Shown: piece by piece, positions 51,089-60,748 of the stretch
Numbering within the stretch: the first letter of the stretch is position 1
Layout of the letters: the number at the start of each line of letters is the position of its first letter
Source: JBMDXK01 sp048594375
Lineage (GTDB): Bacteria; Pseudomonadota; Alphaproteobacteria; Rhizobiales; Methylopilaceae
Assembly: GCA_048594375.1 (NCBI GenBank)
Contig: JBMDXK010000005.1
Span: 33,784-97,783 of the forward strand
Direction of reading: 5' to 3'
Length of the DNA stretch: 64,000 nucleotides
Program-made: the position numbers and the translations under genes
The notes under the pieces: generated by a model
Seen by the model: only the letters and a program-made list of their open reading frames with translations
Told to the model about the DNA's origin: nothing
Databases searched by the model: none

Positions 51089-52339
51089 TTATTCCGCTGC
51101 ATCCTGAGTGGCTTCCATATCTTCGGCTTCTGCCAGAGCCAGCCGCGCGCGGGCGCTCAATTTTTCGGTGGCTGATTTCAATTGGCCGCAGGCCGCCAAA
51201 ATATCGCGTCCGCGTGGGGTGCGTATGGGGCTTGCATAACCGGCGCGATAGACAATATCGGCAAAGCGTTCAATGGTATCCCAGCTTGAGCATTCGTATT
51301 TTGAACCGGGCCAGGGGTTGAACGGGATGAGATTGATTTTTGCCGGAATGCCCTTGAGCAGACGCACCAGCTCCCGTGCATGTTCAGGGCTGTCATTCAC
51401 GTCTTTGAGCATCACATATTCAAAGGTAATGCGCCGTGCATTGGAAAGGCCGGAATAATTGCGGCAAGCGTCAAGCAGTTCGGCAATATTGTATTTGCGG
51501 TTGAGCGGCACAAGAAGATCACGAATGTCATCCCGTGTAGCGTGAAGGGAAATTGCCAGCATGGCGTTGGCTTTTTCCCCAAGTTCACCGATCATGGGTA
51601 CCACGCCCGACGTGGAAACCGTAATGCGGCGGCGACCAATGCCTAAACCGTCACCATCAGACATGACACTGATGGCATCCACCACGTTCTCAAAATTATA
51701 GAGCGGCTCGCCCATGCCCATAAACACAATATTGGAGACAAAGCGCCCGACATCGCCTTTTCCGTCACGGTTTTCACGTTTTGGCACAAAGGCACCTGCT
51801 GGCGGTTGTTGTCCCATCCAGTCGCCCAGACGGTCGCGTGCGACCATAAGCTGTGCAACAATTTCAGCCGTGGTCAGGTTGCGCACCAGTTTCTGGGTGC
51901 CAGTGTGGCAGAAGGTGCAATTCAGCGTACAGCCTACTTGGGAAGAAACGCACAATGTGCCGCGATCCACCTCTGGAATATAAACAATTTCCACATCATG
52001 GGGGCGCTTGTCGGAAGGATGGGGCGGCAAGCGAAGCAGCCATTTGCGGGTGCCGTCTTTGGAAATTTGTTCGGCAACAATGTCAGGGCGTTTAAGGGTA
52101 AAGTGCTGGGAAAGATGTTCACGCACAGCCTTAGAGACATTGGTCATGTCCATAAAGTCGTGTACACCGCGCAAATAGACCCAGTTCCACAGCTGCGCCA
52201 CGCGCATTTTGAGTTCTTTATCCGCTATGCCGATGGATTGCAGCGCCTCGCCCATTTGCGTGCGGGTCATTCCCACCAGTGAAGGCAGGGTTACCGCATC
52301 AGAAGCGGCGGTGGGGGCAGTCGAAAGGGTATCGAGCAT
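51089..52339 (-). CDS. rlmN: 23S rRNA/tRNA adenine-C2 methyltransferase RlmN
   Basis: RlmN is a radical-SAM enzyme that methylates C2 of A2503 in 23S rRNA and A37 in some tRNAs. The 416-residue protein has the iron-sulfur motif CTLNCTFC, the GMGEPLYNFENV segment, STSGVVPMI, and the C-terminal GRDILAACGQL, whose cysteine carries the transient methyl group. I start at the ATG at 52339 with AAAAGG 7 nt upstream; the open frame extends to 52411, but the extra residues are not family-like. A membrane-protein gene follows after 3 nt. Confidence 0.95.
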   Translation of the reverse strand: MLDTLSTAPTAASDAVTLPSLVGMTRTQMGEALQSIGIADKELKMRVAQLWNWVYLRGVHDFMDMTNVSKAVREHLSQHFTLKRPDIVAEQISKDGTRKWLLRLPPHPSDKRPHDVEIVYIPEVDRGTLCVSSQVGCTLNCTFCHTGTQKLVRNLTTAEIVAQLMVARDRLGDWMGQQPPAGAFVPKRENRDGKGDVGRFVSNIVFMGMGEPLYNFENVVDAISVMSDGDGLGIGRRRITVSTSGVVPMIGELGEKANAMLAISLHATRDDIRDLLVPLNRKYNIAELLDACRNYSGLSNARRITFEYVMLKDVNDSPEHARELVRLLKGIPAKINLIPFNPWPGSKYECSSWDTIERFADIVYRAGYASPIRTPRGRDILAACGQLKSATEKLSARARLALAEAEDMEATQDAAE

Positions 52340-52468
52340 AGCAAACCTTTTAATGCCAAACCTTATTACAGGCTGGTTGCATAGAGCATGTGTGTAAACA
52401 GCACCGCTCATAGCACACTCCTGTGGCCGTGGAAACTGTTTCGTTATAAAAGGGTAAAGATGAACTCT

Positions 52469-53197
52469 TTAACAAGCAAAAACGGTTTGCAGATGGGCTT
52501 CAGCATCCAGTACGGCTTGCGGGGTGCCAACGTGCATCCATGTGCCTTCCAGACGCAAGCCTTTGATGCGGTCTTTTGCGATCAGTTGATCGAAAATGCG
52601 GTTGAGAGAAAAGGGTTCTGCGTGCCATCCTGCAAAAGCTTGCGGAGCGAGAAGAGCTGCACCCGCATAAACATAAGGAGCAATGAGTCCTTCCTGCCGG
52701 CGTGTGAGCGTGCCATCCTCATCCATTGTGAAATCGCCACGTCCATCATAGCCAAGGCTATGGGCGGTGGGTGCCAGCAGCAGCAGGCAATCCATGGATG
52801 CTGGATCAAAGTGTGCTGCCATACGCGCTAAATTCGGTGTAACGCTTTCTGTCCAAATGGTATCGGCATTCATTAGGAAGAATGGTGCGTCGCCCAGATG
52901 GGGCAACGCTTTGACAATGCCGCCGCCGGAATCAAGCAGATGCTCCCGCTCATCAGAAATAATAATAGCGGGAGAAGCACGCCCTTCAAGATGTTGTTCA
53001 AGTTTATCCGCGTGGTAATGCACATTTACCACAACGGTTTCAATATGGGCATTTTCCAGCGTATCAAGCACATGGTCAATCAGCGGCTTTCCGGCAACCG
53101 CAACCAGCGGCTTGGGCAGATTATCCGTGAGCGGCCGCATCCGCGTGCCCATCCCCGCTGCCAGCACCATTGCTTTGGTTATCCGGTTATCTGCCAT
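52469..53197 (-). CDS. murU: Nucleotidyltransferase, MurU-like (N-acetylmuramate-1-phosphate uridylyltransferase)
   Basis: The 242-residue protein is a sugar-1-phosphate nucleotidyltransferase: LAAGMGTRMRPLTDNLPKPL near residues 12-31, the conserved FFLMNADTIW metal-binding region, and the C-terminal GTWMHVGTP. Pairing with an AmgK-like kinase domain encoded immediately upstream (11-nt overlap) points to MurU of the peptidoglycan recycling route that returns MurNAc to UDP-MurNAc, bypassing MurA. Without the neighbour it could not be told from other mannose- or glucose-1-phosphate transferases. Confidence 0.85.
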   Translation of the reverse strand: MADNRITKAMVLAAGMGTRMRPLTDNLPKPLVAVAGKPLIDHVLDTLENAHIETVVVNVHYHADKLEQHLEGRASPAIIISDEREHLLDSGGGIVKALPHLGDAPFFLMNADTIWTESVTPNLARMAAHFDPASMDCLLLLAPTAHSLGYDGRGDFTMDEDGTLTRRQEGLIAPYVYAGAALLAPQAFAGWHAEPFSLNRIFDQLIAKDRIKGLRLEGTWMHVGTPQAVLDAEAHLQTVFAC

Positions 53198-54776
53198 AGC
53201 CGCTGGGATCCTTTAAAGTGGATGGTGTGGTGTCGGGTTCCAGCGCGTGTTTGAACCAGGCTTGCAGCTCTGCCAGATGCGGATGCGCAAGATCGCGCTC
53301 CAGATAACGCAACAGGCGTGGAATATGTTTGAGATAAGCCGGTTTTCCATCGCGCACATGCAGACGGATAAAGATACCAAGAATTTTTGTTGCGCGCTGC
53401 GCCCCCAGCACCGCGTAGCTCCGCGCGAAATCTTTGGCGTCAAATTCCAGATCAGCCATGCGGCGCCCACCCACATAGCGGCTGAGCAAATGCAATTCCA
53501 TCGCTTCGGGAATATCCACCCGAGCATCTTGCAGCAGTGATACCACATCATAGGCGGCACTGCCCATCAGGGCGTCTTGAAAATCAAGCAGCCCAATGGC
53601 CTGCGTACTCTCGCGGCCTTGCAGCCACATAATATTGGGAGAATGGTAATCCCGCAGCACCCATGTTGGTTTTTCTGCAAGTACAGGTGCAAAGGCATCC
53701 CGCCACAATACAAAAAAGTGGGCTTTTTGTTCGGCTGTTGCCGGTTTTGCCCTGTGCGGCAGATACCACTCCAGAAACAGTTCGGCTTCCACCAGAAGTG
53801 TATCAAGGTCGTAATTGCGCAGCGTATAAGAATGCAGCCCACTCACGGCCAGCGCGGGTGGCGTATCGGTGCTGTGCAGTTTTACAAGCGTATCCACTGC
53901 AAGGCTATGCCGTTCGGCCACAGCTTCGTCATTTACAAGAAGGGGCTCATTGCCAAAATCTTCAAGCAGCAACAATCCCTGTTCAAGATCAGCGGCATAA
54001 ATGTGCGGCGCAGAGAAGCCCCGCTCCCGCAAGCCTTGCGTCATGGCCACAAAAGGGGTGACATCTTCGGCCAGCTTTGCCCAGACGCTATAGCTTTTAC
54101 CGCTGCGGATTGCAGGGCCATCGGGGCGGCGTGGAGCATCCATCAAAATAGCGGTTTTGCCATCCGGCCGTGTCAGCCGTTCATAAAGACGGGTAGAGGC
54201 ATCGCCTTGAATAACGGTGCGCTCTGCGTCCACCCAGCCATTTTCGCCAAGAAAAGTGAAGACATGAATGGCGCGCTCCAGCCGTGTTGCCCATGCGCCA
54301 TGCCCGGTGAGTGTGGCGGTGCGTGCGGAATGAGGGTTGGCGCTATCCAGCACAAGACGCACATTCAGGCGCGTGTGCGGCAGGGTATCGCCTGCCCGCT
54401 CTGGCCATTCCATGAGAATAATGGCATTGTTATCGGCTTCTTCCCAGCCAATTTCGGCCACTTCTTGGGGCGATGTCAGGCGATAAAGATCCACATGGGC
54501 AACGGTTGCCCGCGGGGTTTCATAGATTTGCAACAGCGTGAAAGTGGGGCTTGGAATTTCAAGGCGTGGATCACGGGCAAGATGGCGGATAACCCCGCGC
54601 GCGAGTGTGGATTTTCCTGCGCCCAGATCGCCTTCCAGCGTAACAAGATCACCGCCTTTTACCATGGATGCCAGCATGGTGGCGAGTTCCAGTGTGGCGC
54701 GTTCGTCATCCAGCGGCAAAGTGATGCTGTAAGGAGCGTGGAGGGCGGATTGCCCGGTGGTTAAATAGGCGCTCAT
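53187..54776 (-). CDS. TsaE-AmgK fusion: tRNA t6A ATPase plus amino-sugar kinase
   Basis: A 529-residue two-domain protein. Residues about 15-165 are TsaE, the ATPase needed for threonylcarbamoyl-A37 in tRNA (P-loop GDLGAGKSTLARG near 49-60, SPTFTLLQIYE, HVDLYRL). Residues about 185-520 form an aminoglycoside-phosphotransferase-like kinase with the catalytic loop LRDYHSPNIMW and metal-binding LLDFQDALMGS, matching AmgK, the anomeric MurNAc/GlcNAc kinase. The fusion is common in alphaproteobacteria. It overlaps divL by 4 nt (ATGA) and murU by 11 nt, so the three are translated as a coupled set. Confidence 0.9.
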   Translation of the reverse strand: MSAYLTTGQSALHAPYSITLPLDDERATLELATMLASMVKGGDLVTLEGDLGAGKSTLARGVIRHLARDPRLEIPSPTFTLLQIYETPRATVAHVDLYRLTSPQEVAEIGWEEADNNAIILMEWPERAGDTLPHTRLNVRLVLDSANPHSARTATLTGHGAWATRLERAIHVFTFLGENGWVDAERTVIQGDASTRLYERLTRPDGKTAILMDAPRRPDGPAIRSGKSYSVWAKLAEDVTPFVAMTQGLRERGFSAPHIYAADLEQGLLLLEDFGNEPLLVNDEAVAERHSLAVDTLVKLHSTDTPPALAVSGLHSYTLRNYDLDTLLVEAELFLEWYLPHRAKPATAEQKAHFFVLWRDAFAPVLAEKPTWVLRDYHSPNIMWLQGRESTQAIGLLDFQDALMGSAAYDVVSLLQDARVDIPEAMELHLLSRYVGGRRMADLEFDAKDFARSYAVLGAQRATKILGIFIRLHVRDGKPAYLKHIPRLLRYLERDLAHPHLAELQAWFKHALEPDTTPSTLKDPSGYGR

Positions 54777-57274
54777 TCGGCTGCAATCCGTGATGTATCT
54801 GAAACAAGCGGGAAGACACAGGTTACAGCGGTGCCTTCATTCGGTTTACTCTCAAGCGTAACCGTACCGCCGTGTAATTCCACAAACGAGCGTACGATGG
54901 AGAGTCCAAGTCCTACGCCGCGATGACGTGAACCTTGCGTATGGCTTTCAAAGCGGTCGAAAATGCGTGCGGCGATTTCCGGGGTCATGCCGCAGCCATT
55001 ATCACTGACGCGGAATACGATGGCATCGTTGCGCCGTTCGCCTTCAAGTCGTACAGTTCCGCCCTCCGGGCTGAAGCCGATGGCATTTGAAAGCAGGTTG
55101 AACAGAATTTGCCGGATACGTTTTTCATCGGCGCGGAAGGTGCCAATGGTATCGCTGGCCTGAATATCCAGCGTAATGCTGGCTTCTGTGAGACGGTCTT
55201 TTACGCCTTCTGCGGCGCCGTTCATGGTTGCTTTAATATCCACATCACCCAGATTCAGCTCCATTGCTCCGGCATCAATGGTCGCCAGATCAAGAATATC
55301 ATTGATAATAGCCAGCAAGGCGGCCGATGAATCCAGAATATGCCCTGCATACTCTTCCTGACGCTTGGTGAGAGGGCCGGTATTCGTATCGCCCAGCAGC
55401 TGGGTAAAGCCGATGATATTGGTGAGCGGTGAACGCAGTTCGTAAGAAACATGCTTGACGAAATCCGTTTTAACCTGTGCTGCCTGTTCCAGTGCTTCAT
55501 TGCGCTCACGCAGGGCGCGTTCCATCATCACGGTGGCGGTGATGTCGATAAAGGTAATCAACGTGCCGCCGTCCGGCAGAGGCACTGTGCTGATATTCAG
55601 CACGATGCCGTCTTCCCGCTCGTTGATAAACGCAACAGGCGCGCGGTCTTGCAGCGCGGTGATGCTGGTTTTCAGGGTGGCCCAGGTATCATCTTTGGTC
55701 AGATGTTGGCGGCAAAGTTCTAACAGGCGATCCGCATGAGGGTGCGCTTTGAGCGTTTCCGCATCAAACTTCCAAAGGTTTGCAAAGGCTGGATTGTGCA
55801 GTTTCAGGCGGCCATCAGAGCCGAACACGGCTACGCCTTCTTGCAAATGATCCAGCGTTTCGCTTTGCACATGAATGAGCGCATTGTAGCGGGATTCAAG
55901 GTTGATGCGTTCAGAAACGTCATCAAACAGATAGGTTACGCCTCCTTCGGGATTGGGGGTTTGCACCACGCGCAGAGTGCGGCTGTCCGGCAGATACCAC
56001 CAATGCTCGCGGGATTCCAGCGTATGATAGGCTTCGTGAATCTGGCTTTTCCAGGTGCGGAAATCGGCCTGTTCGGGAAGATGGCGATCCGCGCGCAAGC
56101 GATCAAGAATGGTGGTGTCCGAAGGGCTCTGGTCAAGAAAAGCCGGATCAAGATGCCAAAGCTGGCAGTAAGCCTGATTATAAAACACCAATGCGCCGCT
56201 GGCAGAAAAAATGGCAACGGCGGTAGCCAGTTCGTCCAGCGTTTTGCGGTGGGCATCAATCCGGCGCCCCAGATCGTTGCGAACTTCTTCTTGTTCGGAA
56301 ACGTCAATTGCAAAGCCAGCGCCGCCATTTTCGCTTGCTGTTTCCAGCACATCCAGCAGTTTGCGTTGTCCTGCTACCACGGCAGCGGTGCGTTTTTTAA
56401 AAGCCTGCCCTTTTGCGCGCAGTGCAATGGCTTCTTGCCGCGCAGGCTGATCCAGCAGTTCCAGTTTTTTCTCGACGGCTTCCTGTTGTGTCTTGGCTTC
56501 TACTGCGTGCGCATAGCTTTGGTTTACCCAGATCAGATTGCCGATTTTGTCACGCAGCCAGGCTGGACAGGAAATCTGGTTCAGCAGACTTTGTAATTTT
56601 TGCACGTCATTTTGAATCTGTCCGTGTTGCGCTTCAAGTTCTGCAAGCGCCAGCTTTTCACCGGTCATATCGCGAATGCGCATAATGGCGCGTCCGGCAA
56701 TGGCGCGGCCATCAATACCTACATGGCTGCCCCGTTTGGTTGGCACGGTGATATGGAATGCTTCACCGCGTTCGCGCAAGCCATCCACCAATTGTTCGAG
56801 TCGGGTCACATCTTCCGGCGCGAGCCATGTGCCAAAGCCAAGAATGCGGCGACCGGCGGGCAGCATAATGCGTGCGGCAAGATCGCCGGAGACTTCCGGT
56901 TCTTCTCCGGCACTGCCGAATGTCACCAGAATATGGGATTCGGCTGCCAGCAGGGTTTCCACGCGGTCAAGCTTTGCCCTTACGGCATTGAGATCCGCTT
57001 GAAGCTGGGCTTCATTTTTTTGCGCTTGCTTGCGTGTATTCACCAGCATGACGCCAGCAGCGACGCCCAGCACCAAAAAGCCACATGCCAGAACAAGCGC
57101 ACCGATGGAAGTTGATGTCATGCTGAGAAAAGGCACAGAGACCGGAACAGGCGCGGAGGGAGCAAGCGCTTGTGCAAAAGCTTGGCTGCCCGAACCGACA
57201 GCGGCGGTTATTCCGGCAAAAAATGGTAATCCAGAATGGCGCATCATTGCTCTGGCCTGTCCCCGCATGGGCAA
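54773..57274 (-). CDS. divL: DivL-type PAS pseudo-kinase controlling the cell cycle
   Basis: The 833-residue protein starts with a hydrophobic export-like segment and a membrane helix (about 55-78), followed by a coiled stretch, several PAS-like domains (about 120-590), and a HisKA-HATPase core. In the H-box the usual histidine is Tyr611 (VSYELRSP), the hallmark of Caulobacter DivL, which modulates CckA and so CtrA phosphorylation rather than acting as an ordinary kinase. The ATPase domain keeps NAIGF, DNGCGM and GVGLGLSIV. Together with four CtrA boxes at oriC, this indicates an intact CckA-DivL-CtrA circuit. The start may be the internal ATG at residue 10 or 11. Confidence 0.92.
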   Translation of the reverse strand: MPMRGQARAMMRHSGLPFFAGITAAVGSGSQAFAQALAPSAPVPVSVPFLSMTSTSIGALVLACGFLVLGVAAGVMLVNTRKQAQKNEAQLQADLNAVRAKLDRVETLLAAESHILVTFGSAGEEPEVSGDLAARIMLPAGRRILGFGTWLAPEDVTRLEQLVDGLRERGEAFHITVPTKRGSHVGIDGRAIAGRAIMRIRDMTGEKLALAELEAQHGQIQNDVQKLQSLLNQISCPAWLRDKIGNLIWVNQSYAHAVEAKTQQEAVEKKLELLDQPARQEAIALRAKGQAFKKRTAAVVAGQRKLLDVLETASENGGAGFAIDVSEQEEVRNDLGRRIDAHRKTLDELATAVAIFSASGALVFYNQAYCQLWHLDPAFLDQSPSDTTILDRLRADRHLPEQADFRTWKSQIHEAYHTLESREHWWYLPDSRTLRVVQTPNPEGGVTYLFDDVSERINLESRYNALIHVQSETLDHLQEGVAVFGSDGRLKLHNPAFANLWKFDAETLKAHPHADRLLELCRQHLTKDDTWATLKTSITALQDRAPVAFINEREDGIVLNISTVPLPDGGTLITFIDITATVMMERALRERNEALEQAAQVKTDFVKHVSYELRSPLTNIIGFTQLLGDTNTGPLTKRQEEYAGHILDSSAALLAIINDILDLATIDAGAMELNLGDVDIKATMNGAAEGVKDRLTEASITLDIQASDTIGTFRADEKRIRQILFNLLSNAIGFSPEGGTVRLEGERRNDAIVFRVSDNGCGMTPEIAARIFDRFESHTQGSRHRGVGLGLSIVRSFVELHGGTVTLESKPNEGTAVTCVFPLVSDTSRIAAE

Positions 57275-57463
57275 TGCCCTTTATTGAAATGGATTTTCCG
57301 CCCCGCGGTGCGTTGGTATTATTGAAAACGCATAGCAGAGAGAATACACACGAATCACCTGACTTTAACTGCAAGTATGGTCATTGCTCAAACCATCATT
57401 GCCAAGTTTTGTCTGATTCAACAAAATCACCAACACAAAAAAAGCATAATGGTGCATATAAAA

Positions 57464-57503
57464 CACGAAAAAGCCGCAGACAGAGGTCTAGGAACGGCTT
57501 TTT
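57464..57503 (-). terminator. Terminator after the phosphohexomutase gene
   Basis: AAAAAGCCG / CGGCTTTTT pair across an 18-nt loop and T-runs flank both sides, so it can work in either direction. It is 20 nt past the phosphohexomutase stop. Confidence 0.75.
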
Positions 57504-57522
57504 GTGTTTTTTCAGGCTTGGT

Positions 57523-59022
57523 TTAAATGGTCTGGTTGTAGGCGCCCACTTCAGGGTGGGTGCGCAAGATACCATCAATGGCTTTGAACATATCCCGCAT
57601 TCTTTGTTCAGAAACAGGACTTTCTACCACCACAACCAATTCGGGCTTGTTGGAGGAGGCGCGCAACAGCCCCCATGTACCATCTTCAACCGTTACGCGC
57701 ACGCCGTTTACGGTGACGAGATCACGGATTTTTTGTCCGGCAATTGCGTGGCCTTCGGCTTGCATATCCTGAATGGCTTTGGTCACCTGATCCACAACGC
57801 CGTATTTTTTTTCATCGTCGCAATGGGGGCTCATGGTGGGTGAGCCCCATGTGCGTGGCAAGGCATTTTTTAAATCAGCCATGGTTTTATCAGGGCTGCG
57901 ATCCAGCATATCGCACACGGCAATTGCAGAAACGAGACCATCGTCATAGCCGCGCCCTATGGGAGCGTTAAAGAAGTAATGGCCAGATTTTTCAAAACCA
58001 ACCAGCGCGCCCGATTCATTGACGCGGCGTTTCATATAGGAATGGCCGGTTTTCCAATATTCGGTTTTCACACCGTTGACCAGCAGTACGGGGTCAGTGG
58101 CAAACAGGCCGGTGGATTTTACATCCACGACGAATTGAGCATTCTTGTGGTGCGCGGAAAGGTCCCGCGCCAGCATGACGCCCACTTTGTCCGCAAAAAT
58201 TTCATCACCTGTGTTGTCAACAATGCCGCAACGGTCGCCATCGCCATCAAAACCTAGCCCTACATCGGCTTTATGCTCCAGCACAGCATCACGGATGGCG
58301 TGCAGCATCTTCATGTCTTCCGGGTTCGGATTATATTTCGGGAACGTATGATCCAGTTCGCAATCAAGCCGGATAACCTCGCAGCCCAATGCTTCCATCA
58401 CCTGCGGCGCAAAAGCACCGGCGGTGCCGTTACCGCAAGCCACAACCACTTTTAGCTTGCGTTTGAATTTTGGGCGATTTGTCAGGTCGGCAATGTAGCG
58501 TTCTGCAAAATTGTTGACCAGATCATAGCTTCCGCCTTCGCGGGTTTTGAAGTCTCCATTGAGGACAATTTCTTTGAGGCGAGCCATTTCATCGGGGCCG
58601 AAGGTGAGCGGACGGTTCACGCCCATTTTCACGCCTGTCCAGCCGTTGTCGTTATGGGAGGCGGTCACCATTGCTACGCAGGGCGTATCCAGATCGAACT
58701 GGGCAAAATAGGCCATAGGGGAAAGAGCCAGACCGATGTCTTTCACCCTGATCCCCGCAGAAACCAGACCGTTGACCAGTGCCAGCTTGATGCTGGCCGA
58801 ATAGCTGCGAAAATCGCTGCCGGTCACCAGATCAGGGCGGATACCCATTTCGTGAATCAGGGTTCCCAAACCAAGCCCCAGAGCCTGAACACCCATAAGG
58901 TTGATTTCTTTTTCGAACAGCCAGCGTGCGTCGTATTCCCGAAAGCCGGTCGGCTTTACCAGTGGCTGGGTTTCATAGGCGTAGGTATTGGGTTGCAAAG
59001 CGGGTTGGGGTTTGGAAAACAT
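57523..59022 (-). CDS. Phosphomannomutase/phosphoglucomutase
   Basis: The 499-residue alpha-D-phosphohexomutase interconverts sugar 1- and 6-phosphates for LPS and exopolysaccharide precursors. It has the phosphoserine loop TASHNDNGWTGVKMG, the metal-binding DGDGDRCG, the sugar-binding FEKSGHYFF and a C-terminal phosphate-binding RASSNKPELV. I start at the ATG at 59022 (MFSKPQPALQ); the open frame extends to 59118, but the added cysteine-rich residues are not family-like. AlgC-like and NoeK-like proteins share this layout, and mannose versus glucose preference cannot be read from sequence. Confidence 0.92.
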   Translation of the reverse strand: MFSKPQPALQPNTYAYETQPLVKPTGFREYDARWLFEKEINLMGVQALGLGLGTLIHEMGIRPDLVTGSDFRSYSASIKLALVNGLVSAGIRVKDIGLALSPMAYFAQFDLDTPCVAMVTASHNDNGWTGVKMGVNRPLTFGPDEMARLKEIVLNGDFKTREGGSYDLVNNFAERYIADLTNRPKFKRKLKVVVACGNGTAGAFAPQVMEALGCEVIRLDCELDHTFPKYNPNPEDMKMLHAIRDAVLEHKADVGLGFDGDGDRCGIVDNTGDEIFADKVGVMLARDLSAHHKNAQFVVDVKSTGLFATDPVLLVNGVKTEYWKTGHSYMKRRVNESGALVGFEKSGHYFFNAPIGRGYDDGLVSAIAVCDMLDRSPDKTMADLKNALPRTWGSPTMSPHCDDEKKYGVVDQVTKAIQDMQAEGHAIAGQKIRDLVTVNGVRVTVEDGTWGLLRASSNKPELVVVVESPVSEQRMRDMFKAIDGILRTHPEVGAYNQTI

Positions 59023-59151
59023 GGGAGGCCTTTTCACAGCTGGGAGCAAATCACGCATACATTCTTGTTGGATAGCACATTTGCGGCAAAGAAAAGACCG
59101 CACATACGGCTTAGCCACTTAAATTTTGCACCATACTGTTTTTTGAGAAAA

Positions 59152-59670
59152 TCAGCCTTCAATGAAGAGTCGCCCTTGGGTGACTTCAAAGCGGCGCAAT
59201 TGCCGCAGAAAGGTCATGCCCAGCAGGTTTTCAGAAAGGGCGCTATCGGGCAGCACCAGTGCTTCAACATTATAGACGCTGATTGTCCCAACCCGGACGG
59301 CATTGAGATGAATCCGCACCGCATCAACCGTTCCGTTCGCGGTATTTACCCGGGCATCTGCACGCTGTCCTGAATGTGCCAGCCCCAGACGGCGGGCATC
59401 GCTTTCCCGCAGCACGACAGCACTGGCACCCGTATCCACAATGGCAGTGAGCTGTCTGCCGTTGATGGTAATGTCGGCGCGAAAATGGCCACGTCCATCG
59501 GCTGCTAAAGACATGCGGCCAGATGACGCAGGTGTAGCCGTTCCGATAATCTGAACAGGAGCAGGTTCGGAGGGCTGGATAAACTGTTCTTGAGAAAACC
59601 GCGCGAAAAAAGTGGGTGCATAAACAGCAAGAGCAAGAGCGCCAAAGGCAAAAAATAATATCTGATTCAT
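59152..59670 (-). CDS. Retropepsin-like aspartic protease, membrane anchored (TIGR02281 type)
   Basis: The 172-residue protein has one N-terminal membrane helix (about residues 3-20) and a single retropepsin-fold domain (about 50-172) with active-site motif VDTGASAVVL near residues 77-86 and LLGMTFLRQL near the end. Like viral and bacterial retropepsins it would act as a homodimer, facing the periplasm. It belongs to the clan AA family widespread in alphaproteobacteria; substrates are unknown. It is upstream of the phosphohexomutase with a 130-nt gap. Confidence 0.87.
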   Translation of the reverse strand: MNQILFFAFGALALAVYAPTFFARFSQEQFIQPSEPAPVQIIGTATPASSGRMSLAADGRGHFRADITINGRQLTAIVDTGASAVVLRESDARRLGLAHSGQRADARVNTANGTVDAVRIHLNAVRVGTISVYNVEALVLPDSALSENLLGMTFLRQLRRFEVTQGRLFIEG

Positions 59671-59858
59671 CGTGTTGCGCCCTATCGTGTTTTTCAGGCA
59701 GTGTGTTTACAACAAGGTTAATTTTTAGTTTATATTGTGTTTCTACATAAGTTTATAAGACATATTATTATATTAGGTGCTCTTTCGTAAGTAATAATAA
59801 AGAGTCATTCTTGGTTGTGGGTAAAAAGATATTTTTATATTCCAGAACGGAGTGACGT

Positions 59859-60644
59859 ATGAAAACAGTATCTCATATATTGTTTGCTTTTGTTATGCTT
59901 ACGTCATTCGGTATTTTATCTCCGGCAATATCCAAAGAAGAAGTTGATGTTCAGCTTGTTCTTGCTGTTGATATTTCATATTCCATGGATGAGCGTGAGC
60001 TGGAATTGCAGCGGCAGGGCTACATTGCGGCCATTACCTCGCCGGAAGTGATGGCTGCTATTAAAAGCGGGCTGTTGGGGCGTATTGCTGTTTCCTATAT
60101 GGAGTGGGCTGGTGCGGAGCAGCAATATATTGTTGCAGACTGGCACATCATTGAAACCGCTGAGGACGCCGCGCAATTTGCAGAAATTCTGGAAAAGGCA
60201 CCCATGCGCCGCGCTTACCGCACCTCTATTTCCGGTGCTTTGGCCTATGCCGCTACACTCTTTGGCCGAAGCCCGTATCAAGGGATGCGTCAGGTGATTG
60301 ATATGTCTGGCGATGGCCCCAACAACAGCGGCCCTGCTATAACCTATGTGCGGGATGCGGTGCTGGCGCAGGGTATTGCCATCAACGGTCTGCCGTTATT
60401 TTTTGACGAGCCGGAAGAAAGCACAGCACAGGTTGATCTGGAAGGCTATTACCGTGACTGCGTGATTGGCGGTGTTGGCTCATTTCTTATACCTGTGCGG
60501 GGCGTGGAAGCCTTTCCGCAGGCGGTGCGCACAAAAATGGTACTGGAAATTGCAGGTATTTCTCCTGAACCTACCATTAAACACGCAGCCGGAAGCCGCA
60601 TGGTGCCGTGCGTTGCCGGTGAAGCCATGTGGCAACAGCCTTAA
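59859..60644 (+). CDS. Secreted vWA-domain protein (DUF1194)
   Basis: The 261-residue protein has a signal peptide (about residues 1-25, ending SPAISKE) and a von Willebrand factor A domain. The metal-site motif DISYSMD is at residues about 37-43, the conserved threonine position is in RTSISGAL, and IDMSGDGPNNSG provides the third metal-site element. It matches the alphaproteobacterial DUF1194 family of unknown function. There is no obvious operon partner; ahcY follows 118 nt later but is probably separately controlled. Confidence 0.86.
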   Translation: MKTVSHILFAFVMLTSFGILSPAISKEEVDVQLVLAVDISYSMDERELELQRQGYIAAITSPEVMAAIKSGLLGRIAVSYMEWAGAEQQYIVADWHIIETAEDAAQFAEILEKAPMRRAYRTSISGALAYAATLFGRSPYQGMRQVIDMSGDGPNNSGPAITYVRDAVLAQGIAINGLPLFFDEPEESTAQVDLEGYYRDCVIGGVGSFLIPVRGVEAFPQAVRTKMVLEIAGISPEPTIKHAAGSRMVPCVAGEAMWQQP

Positions 60645-60668
60645 AATCAGAGCGGTACAATACACATT

Positions 60669-60748
60669 CATATAAAGCCATCCTTATATGGTGATTGCAT
60701 TGAGCGGCAACGTTGTGTAAAAGGGGCGAGAATCCTCCCCTACGTCAC
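60669..60748 (+). promoter_or_regulatory. Structured leader upstream of ahcY (unassigned)
   Basis: Two stems can form: CATATAA/TTATATG (60669-60690), and GGGG/CCCC (about 60724-60741) nested within GTGT/ACAC. The last ends just before the GAAGGA ribosome-binding sequence. It could be a vWA-gene 3' end plus an ahcY leader. It does not match the SAH riboswitch consensus I know (no closing GGCUCGG arm), so no ligand is proposed. Confidence 0.3.

Noticed and set aside
53577..54764. 395-codon frame antisense to the tsaE-amgK gene
   Set aside because: Shadow of a well-supported gene with overlapping translation on both sides; Cys/His-rich, no family.
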